In this document: positions 1 to 7,968 of the stretch, piece after piece | Numbering within the stretch: the first letter of the stretch is position 1 | Layout: each line of letters opens with the position of its first letter | Assembly (NCBI GenBank): GCA_019637155.1 | Contig: JAHBWE010000004.1 | Coordinates: 248,001 to 312,000, forward strand | Reading direction: 5' to 3' | DNA: 64,000 nt | Source: Labilithrix sp. | GTDB taxonomy: Bacteria; Myxococcota_A; Polyangia; Polyangiales; Polyangiaceae | Notes under the pieces: model-generated | Databases searched by the model: none | Seen by the model: the letters and a program-made list of their open reading frames with translations, nothing else | Told to the model about the DNA's origin: nothing | Translations under genes and position numbers: made by a program

Positions 1-232
1 CGAGCTCCTCGCGCACGCGGCGCAGCCGGGCGTCATCCACGGGAGCAAGGCGGTAGGCGAGCCCCCGCTCATGCTCGCGATCAGCGTACGCGAAGCCATC
101 CGCGACGCAGTCGCGGCTTTCGGCGCCCCCGGCGGCGAGGTCCCCCTCCGCTGCCCCGCCACCCACGAAGCCATCCGCGCCGCCATCAAGACCCGCCTCG
201 ACACACAAACGGTCTCCCGCGCCGCGGAGTAG
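1..232 (+). CDS. xdhB: Xanthine dehydrogenase molybdopterin-binding (large) subunit, C-terminal end (partial)
   Basis: This is the 3' end of a gene that begins before the window. The reading frame starts at base 2 and ends with TAG at 230-232. The visible 76 residues contain GSKAVGEPPLMLAISVREAI, the signature near the C-terminus of molybdenum hydroxylases of the xanthine dehydrogenase family, where the Gly-Glu-Pro segment lies at the active site. The enzyme oxidises hypoxanthine and xanthine to urate. The downstream genes for urate oxidation and allantoin breakdown support this substrate rather than an aldehyde. Family membership is clear; the purine substrate is inferred from context. Confidence 0.85.
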   Translation, partial: ELLAHAAQPGVIHGSKAVGEPPLMLAISVREAIRDAVAAFGAPGGEVPLRCPATHEAIRAAIKTRLDTQTVSRAAE

Positions 233-238
233 CCACTC

Positions 239-345
239 AACGTCGGGGGCTTCGCCCCCGACACCCCTACCCCAGACACGGCCCTCGCGCGTTGCGCTCG
301 GGGCGCTTCGCGCCCGCTTGCGCGGCCGCTTCTGGGGCCCCGTTC
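239..345 (+). repeat. Dispersed ~100-bp repeat, copy 1
   Basis: The unit begins with the 9-bp-stem hairpin, continues with ACACCCC..CCCCAGACACGG, and ends with a stretch containing CGCTTGCGCGGCCGCTTCTG. Two near-complete inverted-orientation copies lie at about 3114-3210 and 3220-3319, and a short one (hairpin plus about 25 bases) at 7918-7960. All copies lie between genes. No protein is assigned to it; the frames open across it are all low-complexity Ala/Arg/Pro. Confidence 0.7.
241..262 (+). terminator. GC-rich hairpin after xdhB, part of a dispersed repeat
   Basis: GTCGGGGGC, loop TTC and GCCCCCGAC form a perfect 9-bp stem about 10 bases after the xdhB stop. No T-run follows, so a terminator role is only plausible. 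The same hairpin with other loops recurs at 3189-3209, 3295-3315 and 7920-7940. It may therefore be a mobile palindromic unit that happens to sit at gene ends. Confidence 0.45.
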
Positions 346-353
346 GCTGCTGC

Positions 354-530
354 GGGCTTGCTTGCGCGCGGGGGCATGCCACTCGCCGGCCGCTGTGCCG
401 CTTCTGGTGTCCCGTTCGCCGCTGGGGGCTTGCTTGCGCGCGGGGCATGCCACTCGCCGGCCGCTGCGGCCGCTTCTGGTGCCCCGTTCGCCAGCCGCTG
501 GGCTTGCTTGCGTGGCCGCTTCTGGTGCCG
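354..530 (+). repeat. Degenerate ~72-bp tandem repeat, about 2.5 copies
   Basis: Units start with GGGCTTGCTTGCG at 354, 426 and 500. The first two carry CATGCCACTCGCCGGCCGCT. All are followed by CCGCTTCTGGTG and a GTTCGC segment; the third copy is shortened. The block joins the dispersed repeat on its left and the IS-like short repeats on its right. No coding sense is visible. Confidence 0.65.
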
Positions 531-531
531 G

Positions 532-790
532 TTCGCAGACTCATGGGGCCAGCAGAAGCAGTTTTTCGCAGGGTCATGGGGCCACCCCTTTCGCAGCATG
601 AAGGGGCCACCGGGCGAAGGAGGCTTGAGAGGATTTTCGCAGGCTCATGGGGCCACCCCTGATCCGTTTTTCGCAGGGTCATGGGGCCACCCGGGGTGAT
701 CGACCTGGAGTGAATCGGATTCGCTCCCGACGACGGCGCCGGTCGCCGTCGGGAGGAATCGATGCCCTACCGGGAGCTCACCATGATCGC
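532..790 (+). mobile_element. Probable truncated left end of an IS21-type insertion sequence
   Basis: Five copies of a 20-24 bp motif, core TTCGCAGGGTCATGGGGCCA, lie at about 532-551, 565-588, 590-611 (degenerate), 636-658 and 670-692. After them come a strong ribosome site (GGGAGG, about 751-756) and an ATG at 762 that starts MPYRELTMI. Multiple short terminal repeats followed by an IstA-like start of the M-P-x-R-E-L-x-M-I type are typical of IS21-family left ends. After about nine codons the frame becomes unrelated sequence, so only the left end remains. The IS21 assignment rests on this pattern and was not checked by a search. Confidence 0.5.
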
Positions 791-878
791 TCATGCGGCG
801 TGCTCGCTAGTGCGTGCTCGCTGGTGCTGCGCCTCATGCTTCGCGACTGATGTGGCGGCCGCTTCTGGGCGGCCTGAG

Positions 879-1184
879 TTACTTCGGCTCGGCGGCGCCG
901 GTTGCGGTGCATTTGTATTCGCCGCCGACGATGAAGGCGCGGCGGCAGATCACGGTCCAGTGACCTTTGCCCTCGATGTCGTATTCGCCGCGCATCTGGA
1001 GCATTCCGCGTTCGCCGTGGAAGCTGTCGAGCTTGCACTTGTCTCCGCAGCCGGCCGCGGTCTTCGCGGTCTGCAGCGCTTGCGCGCGGACGGGTGCGTC
1101 GTCGACGAGCAGGTTCGCGTAGATCGCGCAGAGACAGAGCACGAAGAGCGTGGCCGTGAACCACTGAAAGATGCGGCGCTTCAT
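879..1184 (-). CDS. Small secreted or membrane-anchored protein, function unknown
   Basis: A 101-residue protein beginning with a basic MKRR and a hydrophobic stretch (about residues 8-24), which is a signal peptide or anchor. The mature part has four cysteines: a C-G-D-K-C pair near residues 46-50 and single Cys near 80 and 92. This suggests disulfides outside the cytoplasm. The ATG lies 14 bases after the stop of the upstream Ser/Thr kinase on the same strand, so the two may be co-transcribed. I do not recognise the family. Confidence 0.6.
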   Translation of the reverse strand: MKRRIFQWFTATLFVLCLCAIYANLLVDDAPVRAQALQTAKTAAGCGDKCKLDSFHGERGMLQMRGEYDIEGKGHWTVICRRAFIVGGEYKCTATGAAEPK

Positions 1185-1198
1185 CGCTCGTCAGGACA

Positions 1199-2812
1199 TC
1201 ACAGATGATCGACGTAGCCTTCCTTCTTGGCTTTCCCCGGCTTGGGCGCGGCCGGCTTCACGGGCGCGGGCGCGGGGGCGGCGACGGCGGGCGCGGCGAC
1301 GGCGGTGGGCGTGGCGGCCGCGGGCTCTCGTGTCGGCGCCTCGGGGGTCGGCTCCTTCGCGATCGGCTCTTTCGCGGTCGGTGTCTCGGGTATCGGCGCC
1401 TCTGGGCTCGGTGCCTCGAGGGTCGGCTCCTTCGCGGTGGGAGCGTTCGCGCTCGCGGTCGGCGTCTCGGGGCTCGGCTCCTCGACCGACGCGGCGACGG
1501 AAGGGAGCGCCGTGCCGGGGCCGGGCCGAAGGAGCCTGAGGCCGCCGAAGACGACGAGCCCGACGAGGACCAGGAACCCGCCGATCGCGACGACGGCGCC
1601 GAGGGCCGAAGCGCGCGGCGGCCGCGGCGTCGTGCCGTTGACGGTACTGTACGTCCCCGGCGACGTGTCGGCGCGCGCCGCTGGCGACGGCGAGGAGAGC
1701 GTCGGCCCGCTCGGCGGGACGCGCGGCGACATGGGCGCGACGGAGACCGCCTCCGCAGCGCGCGGCGACGCGGGCGCGACGGAGACCGCGTCCGCCGCCG
1801 CCGCCGCCGCCATCGTCGTCGGCGCGAGCGCGTTCGTTGGCGTGAGCGGCGCGCCGTGCATGAGCGGCGTCTTCGGCGCCTCCGTGGGCGCGATCCCTCC
1901 GGCTCCGGCGCGCGGTTGCGCGCCGACCTGAAGGAGGAGGTGCTCGATCTCGTTGCTCGTGTCGGCCGGCATCGCCGCGAGGGCGTGCCGCAACCGGCGC
2001 GCGATCTCGCCGGCGGTCGGGCGTTTCTCCGGCGTCTGCTCGAGGGCGGCGGCGACGGTGTCGACGAGGTCGGCGCCGAGCTCGCTCGGCAGGGCGGGCG
2101 CCGGCTTGAAGCAGCGTGTCAGTCCGACGCCGGCGTCGTCGTCGAATGGCCCGCGACCGGCGAGGAGCTCGTAGAGGACGAGGCCGGCGGCGTACACGTC
2201 GCTCGCGGGCGCCGGGCGGCTGCCCTGCATCTGCTCGGGCGCGGCGTAGTAGAGCGTGCCGACGAAGCCGCCGGTCTTGGTGATGCGATCGCGCGAGGCC
2301 TTTCCGTCCCCGTCGACGATGTGGACGATCCCGAAGTCGAGCACCTTCGTCGCGATGCCGGTGGCTTGCTGCGCGAGGAACACGTTCTCCGGCTTGATGT
2401 CGCGATGGACGATGCCGCGCTGGTGCACGTGCTCGAGCGCGTCGAGGACGTCGATGACGATGCGGAGCGCATGCGAGGGCCCGATCGCGCCCTGCTGCAT
2501 CGCGTGACGAAGGTCCATGCCTTCGAGCTTCTCCATGATGAAGTAGCTCGTCCCGTCCGGCATCGTTCCGACGTCGTGCACCTGCACGATGTTGGGATGG
2601 TTGATCTTCCCGAGGACGTCGGCCTCGCGCTCCATCCGCTTCTGCACGCCCTCTTCGCCGCGGACCTGCTCGAGGATCACCTTCGCGACGTAGTGCTTCT
2701 TCAGCCGGACGTGCTGAACCTCGTAGACCACACCCATGCCACCAGCGCCGAGCTCTCGCACGACCTGGTAAGGCGTCCCCACCATCATCTGACCGGCACG
2801 AAGAGCGGCCAT
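1199..2812 (-). CDS. Transmembrane serine/threonine protein kinase (PknB type)
   Basis: A 537-residue protein with a complete Hanks-type kinase domain at about 15-275: glycine loop GAGGMGVVY (22-30), VAK lysine (K44), HRDIKPEN (catalytic D138), DFG (D159) and APE (191-193). An Ala/Pro/Thr-rich linker, one membrane helix near 395-420 and an extracytoplasmic tail built from P-E-T-P-T-A-K-E-P-like repeats follow. The ATG at 2812 is preferred because the long upstream frame is low-complexity. Missing sensor domains leave the signal unknown. Such kinases are abundant in Myxococcota. It probably forms a transcription unit with the small Cys protein just downstream. Confidence 0.9.
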   Translation of the reverse strand: MAALRAGQMMVGTPYQVVRELGAGGMGVVYEVQHVRLKKHYVAKVILEQVRGEEGVQKRMEREADVLGKINHPNIVQVHDVGTMPDGTSYFIMEKLEGMDLRHAMQQGAIGPSHALRIVIDVLDALEHVHQRGIVHRDIKPENVFLAQQATGIATKVLDFGIVHIVDGDGKASRDRITKTGGFVGTLYYAAPEQMQGSRPAPASDVYAAGLVLYELLAGRGPFDDDAGVGLTRCFKPAPALPSELGADLVDTVAAALEQTPEKRPTAGEIARRLRHALAAMPADTSNEIEHLLLQVGAQPRAGAGGIAPTEAPKTPLMHGAPLTPTNALAPTTMAAAAAADAVSVAPASPRAAEAVSVAPMSPRVPPSGPTLSSPSPAARADTSPGTYSTVNGTTPRPPRASALGAVVAIGGFLVLVGLVVFGGLRLLRPGPGTALPSVAASVEEPSPETPTASANAPTAKEPTLEAPSPEAPIPETPTAKEPIAKEPTPEAPTREPAAATPTAVAAPAVAAPAPAPVKPAAPKPGKAKKEGYVDHL

Positions 2813-3326
2813 CCGACCGCTCAAGATAGCAGCTTTCCCCGAATTCGCGCCGCATATGGTCTGGGCGATGCGATGGCGCCCAGGTACCGGAAGACGCGGC
2901 ACCAACCCCGCCTCGCCCCGACATCGAGAAGGGCCCCAAAACACCCCACGCAAGCGCTCGCGAAGCGACTCACAGCGCCGCGCCGCGCCGGGCAGTGCAG
3001 CGGACGCGGCGCCAGCGAGCGGGGACGGTTCGGGCGACGATGGCGAGATGATCCGCGCCGGTGCGGATCATTGGTGTGCTCGCGACGGCCACTCTGACCA
3101 GCTAGCGAAGGGGCCCCAGAAGCGGCCGCGCAAGCGGGCGCGAAGCGCCCCGAGCGCTCCGCGCGAGGGCCGTGTCTGGGGTGGGGGTGTCGGGGGCAAA
3201 GCCCCCGACGTTGAGAGCGCCCCAGAAGCGGCCGCGCAAGCGGCCGCGAAGCGCCCCGAGCGCAAAGCGCGAGGGCCGTGTCTGGGGTGGGGGTGTCGGG
3301 GGCAAAGCCCCCGACGTTGAGAAAAC
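2813..3326 (-). repeat. Intergenic repeat cluster, copies 2 and 3 of the ~100-bp unit
   Basis: No gene is seen here. Two head-to-tail copies of the dispersed repeat, in the orientation opposite to copy 1, occupy about 3114-3210 and 3220-3319. Each ends in the hairpin GTCGGGGGC-AAA-GCCCCCGAC (3189-3209 and 3295-3315). More degenerate related sequence lies at about 2930-2980. The kinase promoter should lie in this interval, close to 2812, but I cannot identify it. The second hairpin sits just beyond the stop of the nitrilase-fold gene and could end its transcript. Confidence 0.65.
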
Positions 3327-4034
3327 TCATGTGAGCTCGGCGTCGGCGCGGCGTGCGGGTGGGGTGACGCGTGCGAGCTGATCGCCGGTTGCGTTCAGGA
3401 TCGCGGAGTCGCCTTGGCCGTGGACTGCGAGATCGCGGCCGCGTCCCCAGTTCGCGGCGACGATCGCGAGGTGATGCTCGCGCGCGAGGCGCTCGAGGCG
3501 GCGGAGGCGCGTGGAGACCTGCTCGACCCACGCGCTCGGGAACAGCAAAACGTCGGCGCGATCGAGCGCGCCGGCCGCGTCGTCGGCGAGGAAGTGCACG
3601 TCGTAGCAACACGCGATCGTGACCGTGCGCCCGGCGATCGTGAACAGCGGATAGGGCTCGCGTCCGGCGCTGGCCCACGTCTCCGGGATCCATGGGTGGC
3701 GCTTCCTGTACGTCGCCACGTGGCGGCCGGTCGGGGCGAAGCCGATTGTTGTGTTGTACATGTGTCCGCCCTCGGCGAGGACGAGCGGGCCGAAGAGGTG
3801 CGTGTGGTGCTTGCGCGCGAGGTCCGCGAGCGCCTGCGCGGTCGCCCCGTCGAGCGGCTCGGCGAAGCGCGTGAGGTCGAAGTCGAGCGCGGGCGAGACG
3901 TAGCCGGTGAGCGAGGTCTCGGGGAGAAGGACGAGGTCGGTCGCCGGTCCGGCCGCGAGGATCGCGTCGACCTCGGCGAGCGCCCGCTCGGGCTCGCCCC
4001 AGGTGGCGGGTAGCTCGACGACCGTGACGCGCAC
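3327..4034 (-). CDS. Carbon-nitrogen hydrolase (nitrilase superfamily)
   Basis: A 235-residue protein with the three catalytic residues of the nitrilase fold: Glu39 in LLPETSLTGY, Lys111 in YRKRHPW and Cys143 in ACCYDVHF. It hydrolyses a non-peptide C-N bond (amide or carbamoyl), but the substrate cannot be read from the sequence. It starts at GTG 4034; the frame begins with a typical first strand (RVTVVEL). It lies 24 bases after the TPR-PEGA gene on the same strand. Its position inside a purine breakdown neighbourhood makes an amidase acting on a ureide or carbamoyl compound conceivable, but this is only inference. Confidence 0.82.
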   Translation of the reverse strand: MRVTVVELPATWGEPERALAEVDAILAAGPATDLVLLPETSLTGYVSPALDFDLTRFAEPLDGATAQALADLARKHHTHLFGPLVLAEGGHMYNTTIGFAPTGRHVATYRKRHPWIPETWASAGREPYPLFTIAGRTVTIACCYDVHFLADDAAGALDRADVLLFPSAWVEQVSTRLRRLERLAREHHLAIVAANWGRGRDLAVHGQGDSAILNATGDQLARVTPPARRADAELT

Positions 4035-4058
4035 GACTCACGCAGCGTAGCGTGCGGA

Positions 4059-5093
4059 TCAGAAGCGGCCGAAGACGCTGAGGCCGGCGTCGCGCTGCGA
4101 GGCGAACGGGGTGACGTGGAGCACGCCGGTGGCGCTCGCCTTCTTCGGCGACGAGACGAGGAAGAGGACGGCACCGCCGACGACGAAGGCGCCGCCGCCG
4201 ATGAGGAAGGCGGTGCGCAGGTTGGCGCTCTTTCGCGCGGCGTCGTCCTTCTCGACGAGGTCGGCGCACTCCGCCGGCTTCGGCTGGACGCTCTCCGCGC
4301 AGCCGTCTCGCCCCAGCTTCCGGCGGAGGCCGTCGGCGTCGTCGGCCGCGCTCGTCGAGCGCACGTGGAAGAGCACGCCCGCCCCCACTCCCAGGAGGCC
4401 CGCGCCCGCGAGGCCCACGCCCACCGCGCGGCCCGTCGTCCAGAACCCCGACCCCTCCTCGGAGGTGGCCGACGCCGGCGTCTCCGTCGCGGTCGGCGGC
4501 GGGGTCGGGGTTGGCGTCGGAGCTGGGGCGGGAGCGGTGGCCGCGAGGAGCTTCGCCTTCGCGGTGGTGCCCGCCGGGCAGTCGACCTGCGTCGACCTCG
4601 GCTTGCCGTCGAGCGTCGCCTCGACGGTGTGCGTGCCCGGAAGGACGGCGATCGGGTCGGCGCCCGGCGTCCAGTCCGTGGGCTGGCCGTCGATCGCGAT
4701 GCGTGAGCTCGGCGGCGCGTCGATGTCGACGAGGCAGACCTGCGCCGCGATCTGCTCGACGTATTCGTCCGCGTGCTTGCGCTGATCCGCCGTGATTTTC
4801 GGATCGTTCGTCTTCCGGAACTGCTGGAAGTGCGCGTGCGCCTCGGGCAGGTGATTCGAGAGCTGCTCCGACCGCGCGAGGTTGAAGAGGATGGCCGGGT
4901 TCTTGAGGAGGGTCCACGCCTGCCCGAACTTGAGGCGCGCCGCCTCGTGATCGCCCTGATCCGCGAGCGCGATCCCCTCCTTGAAGCGCGCCTTCGCCTC
5001 CGCCGTCGCGGGGTCGTCCTTCTGCGGCTGCGCCTCTGCCGCTCCCGAGGTGAGCGCGAGGCTCAGCGCGACGACGACCGACAACCTCTTCAT
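4059..5093 (-). CDS. Exported TPR and PEGA-domain protein
   Basis: A 344-residue protein with a signal peptide (MKRLSVVVALSLALTSG) and TPR-like helices at about 30-120, including LLKNPAILFNLARSE. A PEGA-like beta segment follows around 125-175, with VDIDAPPSSRIAIDGQP and the phrase VLPGTHTVEA. Then come a Pro/Thr-rich linker and two hydrophobic segments near 220-245 and 300-325. This arrangement is very common in Polyangia and is thought to work in the envelope. The ATG at 5093 is chosen over one two codons upstream because it starts a cleaner signal peptide. Substrate or partner is unknown. Confidence 0.75.
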   Translation of the reverse strand: MKRLSVVVALSLALTSGAAEAQPQKDDPATAEAKARFKEGIALADQGDHEAARLKFGQAWTLLKNPAILFNLARSEQLSNHLPEAHAHFQQFRKTNDPKITADQRKHADEYVEQIAAQVCLVDIDAPPSSRIAIDGQPTDWTPGADPIAVLPGTHTVEATLDGKPRSTQVDCPAGTTAKAKLLAATAPAPAPTPTPTPPPTATETPASATSEEGSGFWTTGRAVGVGLAGAGLLGVGAGVLFHVRSTSAADDADGLRRKLGRDGCAESVQPKPAECADLVEKDDAARKSANLRTAFLIGGGAFVVGGAVLFLVSSPKKASATGVLHVTPFASQRDAGLSVFGRF

Positions 5094-5145
5094 GTGCACG
5101 CCATGATCGACGCCCGCGCGGATCGTCGCAACCCATGTTTCGCCG

Positions 5146-6510
5146 TCAGCTCTGCGTCCTCTCCCATAGCTGCGCCGCCGCGAGGCGCGCGCGCTGCACG
5201 AGCGCGGCTTCGTCGACGGTGACGAGCGCGCGATCGCGCACGATGAACCTCCCGCCGGAGATGGTGTGGCGCACGTGCCCCGCCGACACGTTGCGGACGA
5301 GGTGCTCGACGAGGTTCGACGCCGTGAGCGGCGTGAACGGCACGTAGTCCAGCACCACGAGGTCGGCGCGCGCGCCGGGCAAGAGCCGCGGCGCGATGCG
5401 ATCGCCGAAGAGGTGCGCGGAGAGGATCTGCCCCGCCACGATCCGCGATCCGGTCTCCGCCGCGAGGCCGTCGCGCGACTCGGCGTGGCGCAGCGCGTAC
5501 GCGCGCGCCTCCGCGAGCACGTCTCCGTCGAGCCCGTCGGTCCCGAGCGCGACGTGTGGCCCGCTCCCCGGAAACGTGGAGAGCCCCTGCCGCATGTTGG
5601 AGCGCGGCGACGTCACCACGAACGCCTCCGCGTCCGCGATCCCGGCGACGAGCTCGGGCGGCAGCTCGTTGCACTGTGCAAGGATCGACCCGCGCCGCAC
5701 CGCCTCGAGGAGCCGGAGCCGCTGCGCGAGGCGCGTCCTCCGGTTCCGCTCCGCGTCGAGCGCGTCGGAGCCGTCTTCGGCGAGCTGGAGGTGCATCCCG
5801 ACGCGCATCTCGTTCGCGAGGTCGCGCAGCGCCTCGAGCGTGTCGTCGTTCAGCGACATGAGCGCGTGCGCGCCGACGCAGGCGCGGTGCTGCGTCTCGC
5901 CGCGCGCGACCTTCTGCAAGAAGCGGCGGTTCTCCTTCATCGCCGCGTCACGGCGCGCGCGCCCGTCGCGATCGCTCGTCTCGTACGCGAGGATCCCGCG
6001 GAGGCCGACCTCGTCGAGCGCGGCGGCGATACGATCGAGCGAGCCGTCGATCGCGCGCGGCGACGAGTGTAGGTCCACCACGCACGCCGCGCCGGCCTTC
6101 GCCGCCTGCGCGGCCGCGACGAGCGCCGATGTCTGGACGAGCTCGTCGTCGAGCGCCTTGTCGACGTTCCACCACACCGACTGCAGGTGCTCGGCGAACG
6201 ATCGCGGCGCCCTCGCCGGCGGCGGCATGCCCGCGGCGAGCGCCATGTACAGATGCGTGTGCGCGACCGTGAACGCGGGCATCACGAGGCACCCGCTCAC
6301 GTCGACGCGGGGGAGACCTTCCGCGATCTCCCCGCCGATCTGCTCGATGACGGCGCCGCGCAGGACGATGTCCGCGGCGGTGATCTTCGGCGGATGGAGC
6401 TCCACGCACGCCCCGCCCGCGAGGACGAGCGCCTGCTCGGTGACGCGCGCGACCTCGTCGTCGGGGACGAGCGGCGCGGCCGATCGGAGCGTGCTCTCCG
6501 AATGCCACAT
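5146..6510 (-). CDS. SsnA-like amidohydrolase (putative purine or aminopurine deaminase)
   Basis: A 454-residue metal-dependent amidohydrolase of the SsnA/AtzA-TrzN group. Metal ligands are H84 and H86 (AHTHLY), later histidines in GAHALMSLND and HLQLAED, and the aspartate in ALGTDGLDGD. The segment with WWNVDKALDDELV and the D-L-H-S-S-P stretch resembles SsnA, which in enterobacteria lies in a purine and selenium-linked catabolic cluster. Here it lies between xdhB and allantoinase genes, so deamination of guanine or an oxidised purine is the best guess. The frame stays open far upstream but is antisense to allantoinase there. The ATG at 6510 has GAGGA directly before it, an unusually short spacing. 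Confidence 0.75.
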   Translation of the reverse strand: MWHSESTLRSAAPLVPDDEVARVTEQALVLAGGACVELHPPKITAADIVLRGAVIEQIGGEIAEGLPRVDVSGCLVMPAFTVAHTHLYMALAAGMPPPARAPRSFAEHLQSVWWNVDKALDDELVQTSALVAAAQAAKAGAACVVDLHSSPRAIDGSLDRIAAALDEVGLRGILAYETSDRDGRARRDAAMKENRRFLQKVARGETQHRACVGAHALMSLNDDTLEALRDLANEMRVGMHLQLAEDGSDALDAERNRRTRLAQRLRLLEAVRRGSILAQCNELPPELVAGIADAEAFVVTSPRSNMRQGLSTFPGSGPHVALGTDGLDGDVLAEARAYALRHAESRDGLAAETGSRIVAGQILSAHLFGDRIAPRLLPGARADLVVLDYVPFTPLTASNLVEHLVRNVSAGHVRHTISGGRFIVRDRALVTVDEAALVQRARLAAAQLWERTQS

Positions 6511-6537
6511 TCCTCGTGATGATACGCTCGCCCCTCG

Positions 6538-7908
6538 ATGAAGGTCGATCTCGTCGTTCGTGGTCAGCGCGTCTTCACGCCGGTCGGTGAGCGCGCCGCC
6601 GCCATCCACGTCGATCGCACGTGGGGCACGATCGTCGCCGTCACCGATCTCGATGCGGCGCCGCGCGACGTCGACACGATCGACGCCGGCGAAAAATGCA
6701 TCCTGCCGGGCCTCGTCGACACGCACGTCCACATCAACGAGCCCGGCCGTACGGAGTGGGAGGGCTTCGAGACCGCGACCCGCGCCGCGGCGGCGGGCGG
6801 GGTCACGACCCTCGTCGACATGCCGCTCAACAGCGTGCCTCCGACGACGACGCTCGAAGGCCTCCGCGCGAAGGTTCGGGCGCTCGAAGAAAAGGCGCGC
6901 GTCGACGTCGCGCTCTGCGGCGGCCTCGTCCCTTCCACCGCCGGCAAGGGCGCGCTCGCGGAGCTCTTCGACGAGGGCGTGCTCGCGTTCAAGTGCTTCC
7001 TCGCCGAGAGCGGCGTCGGCGAGTTCTCGCACGTGATGGAGCACGAGCTCCGCGCCGGGATGGAGGAGCTCGCGCGGATCGGGGCGCCGCTCTTCGTCCA
7101 CGCCGAGCTCCCGGCGCCGCTCCTCGAAGGCGAGAAGGCCGCGATGGGCCTCGATCCGCGCGCGTACGCGACCTACCTCGCGTCGCGCCCGCGCAAGGCG
7201 GAGGACGCCGCGATCGAGCTCGTCCTCCGCCTCGCGGAGGAGACCGGCGCGCGCGCGCACGTCGTGCACCTCTCGTCGTCCGACGCGATCACGATGTTCC
7301 GCCGCGCGAAGGACCGGAAGGCGGCGCTCACGGTCGAGACGTGCCCGCACTACCTGACGTTCGCCTCGGAGGAGATCCCGGACGGCGCGACGGAGCTCAA
7401 GTGCGCCCCGCCGATCCGCGAGCGCAACAACCGCGAGAAGCTCTGGGACGCGCTGCGCGAGGGCGTCATCGATCAGGTCGTCACCGATCACTCGCCCTCG
7501 ACCGTGGAGCTGAAGTGCTCCGGCTCCGGCGACTTCATGAAGGCGTGGGGCGGCATCTCGTCTCTCCAGCTCGGCCTCGCCGCGGTCTGGACCGAGGCGC
7601 GCGCGCGCGGGCGCTCCATCCGCGACGTCGTCGAGTGGATGTGCGCCGCCCCCGCGCGCCTCGCGGGCCTCTCCGATCGGAAAGGCTCCATCGCCTCGGG
7701 CTACGACGCCGACCTCGTGATCTGGGACCCGGACGCCGAGCTCACGATCGACGCCGCCACGCTCGAGCACAAGAACAAGATCACGCCGTACCACGCGCGC
7801 AAGCTGCGAGGCTCGACGCTGCGCACCCTCCTCCGCGGCGAGACCATCTACGAGCGCGGCGTCCCGTTCGGCGCGAAGCCCCGCGGCCGCTGGCTCCGCC
7901 GCGCGTAG
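6538..7908 (+). CDS. allB: Allantoinase
   Basis: A 456-residue cyclic amidohydrolase that opens allantoin to allantoate. The metal centre is complete: H63 and H65 (DTHVHINEPG), a bridging Lys152 (AFKCFLAESG), H188 (FVHAE), H244 (HVVHLSSS) and D317 (VTDHSPS). Length and motif order fit AllB rather than dihydroorotase or dihydropyrimidinase. The ATG lies only 27 bases from the divergent SsnA-like start, so the two promoters must overlap each other or the coding regions. No convincing ribosome site precedes the start, so leaderless translation is possible. It acts after the OHCU decarboxylase encoded downstream. Confidence 0.93.
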   Translation: MKVDLVVRGQRVFTPVGERAAAIHVDRTWGTIVAVTDLDAAPRDVDTIDAGEKCILPGLVDTHVHINEPGRTEWEGFETATRAAAAGGVTTLVDMPLNSVPPTTTLEGLRAKVRALEEKARVDVALCGGLVPSTAGKGALAELFDEGVLAFKCFLAESGVGEFSHVMEHELRAGMEELARIGAPLFVHAELPAPLLEGEKAAMGLDPRAYATYLASRPRKAEDAAIELVLRLAEETGARAHVVHLSSSDAITMFRRAKDRKAALTVETCPHYLTFASEEIPDGATELKCAPPIRERNNREKLWDALREGVIDQVVTDHSPSTVELKCSGSGDFMKAWGGISSLQLGLAAVWTEARARGRSIRDVVEWMCAAPARLAGLSDRKGSIASGYDADLVIWDPDAELTIDAATLEHKNKITPYHARKLRGSTLRTLLRGETIYERGVPFGAKPRGRWLRRA

Positions 7909-7917
7909 TTTCACCCA

Positions 7918-7960
7918 ACGTCGGGGGCTCTGCCCCCGACACCCCCGCCCCAGACACGGC
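7918..7960 (+). terminator. Hairpin after allantoinase (short copy of the dispersed repeat)
   Basis: GTCGGGGGC-TCT-GCCCCCGAC at 7920-7940 forms a perfect 9-bp stem, 12 bases after the allantoinase stop and just before the convergent Uma2 gene ends. Bases up to about 7960 match the start of the ~100-bp dispersed repeat. It is placed to end transcripts from both sides, but there is no T-run. Confidence 0.5.
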
Positions 7961-7968
7961 GGTCGGGG

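Noticed and set aside
3371..4013. Plus-strand frames across the nitrilase-fold gene
   Set aside because: Their products are Arg/Glu/Val-rich shadows; the minus-strand frame has all three catalytic residues in the right order.
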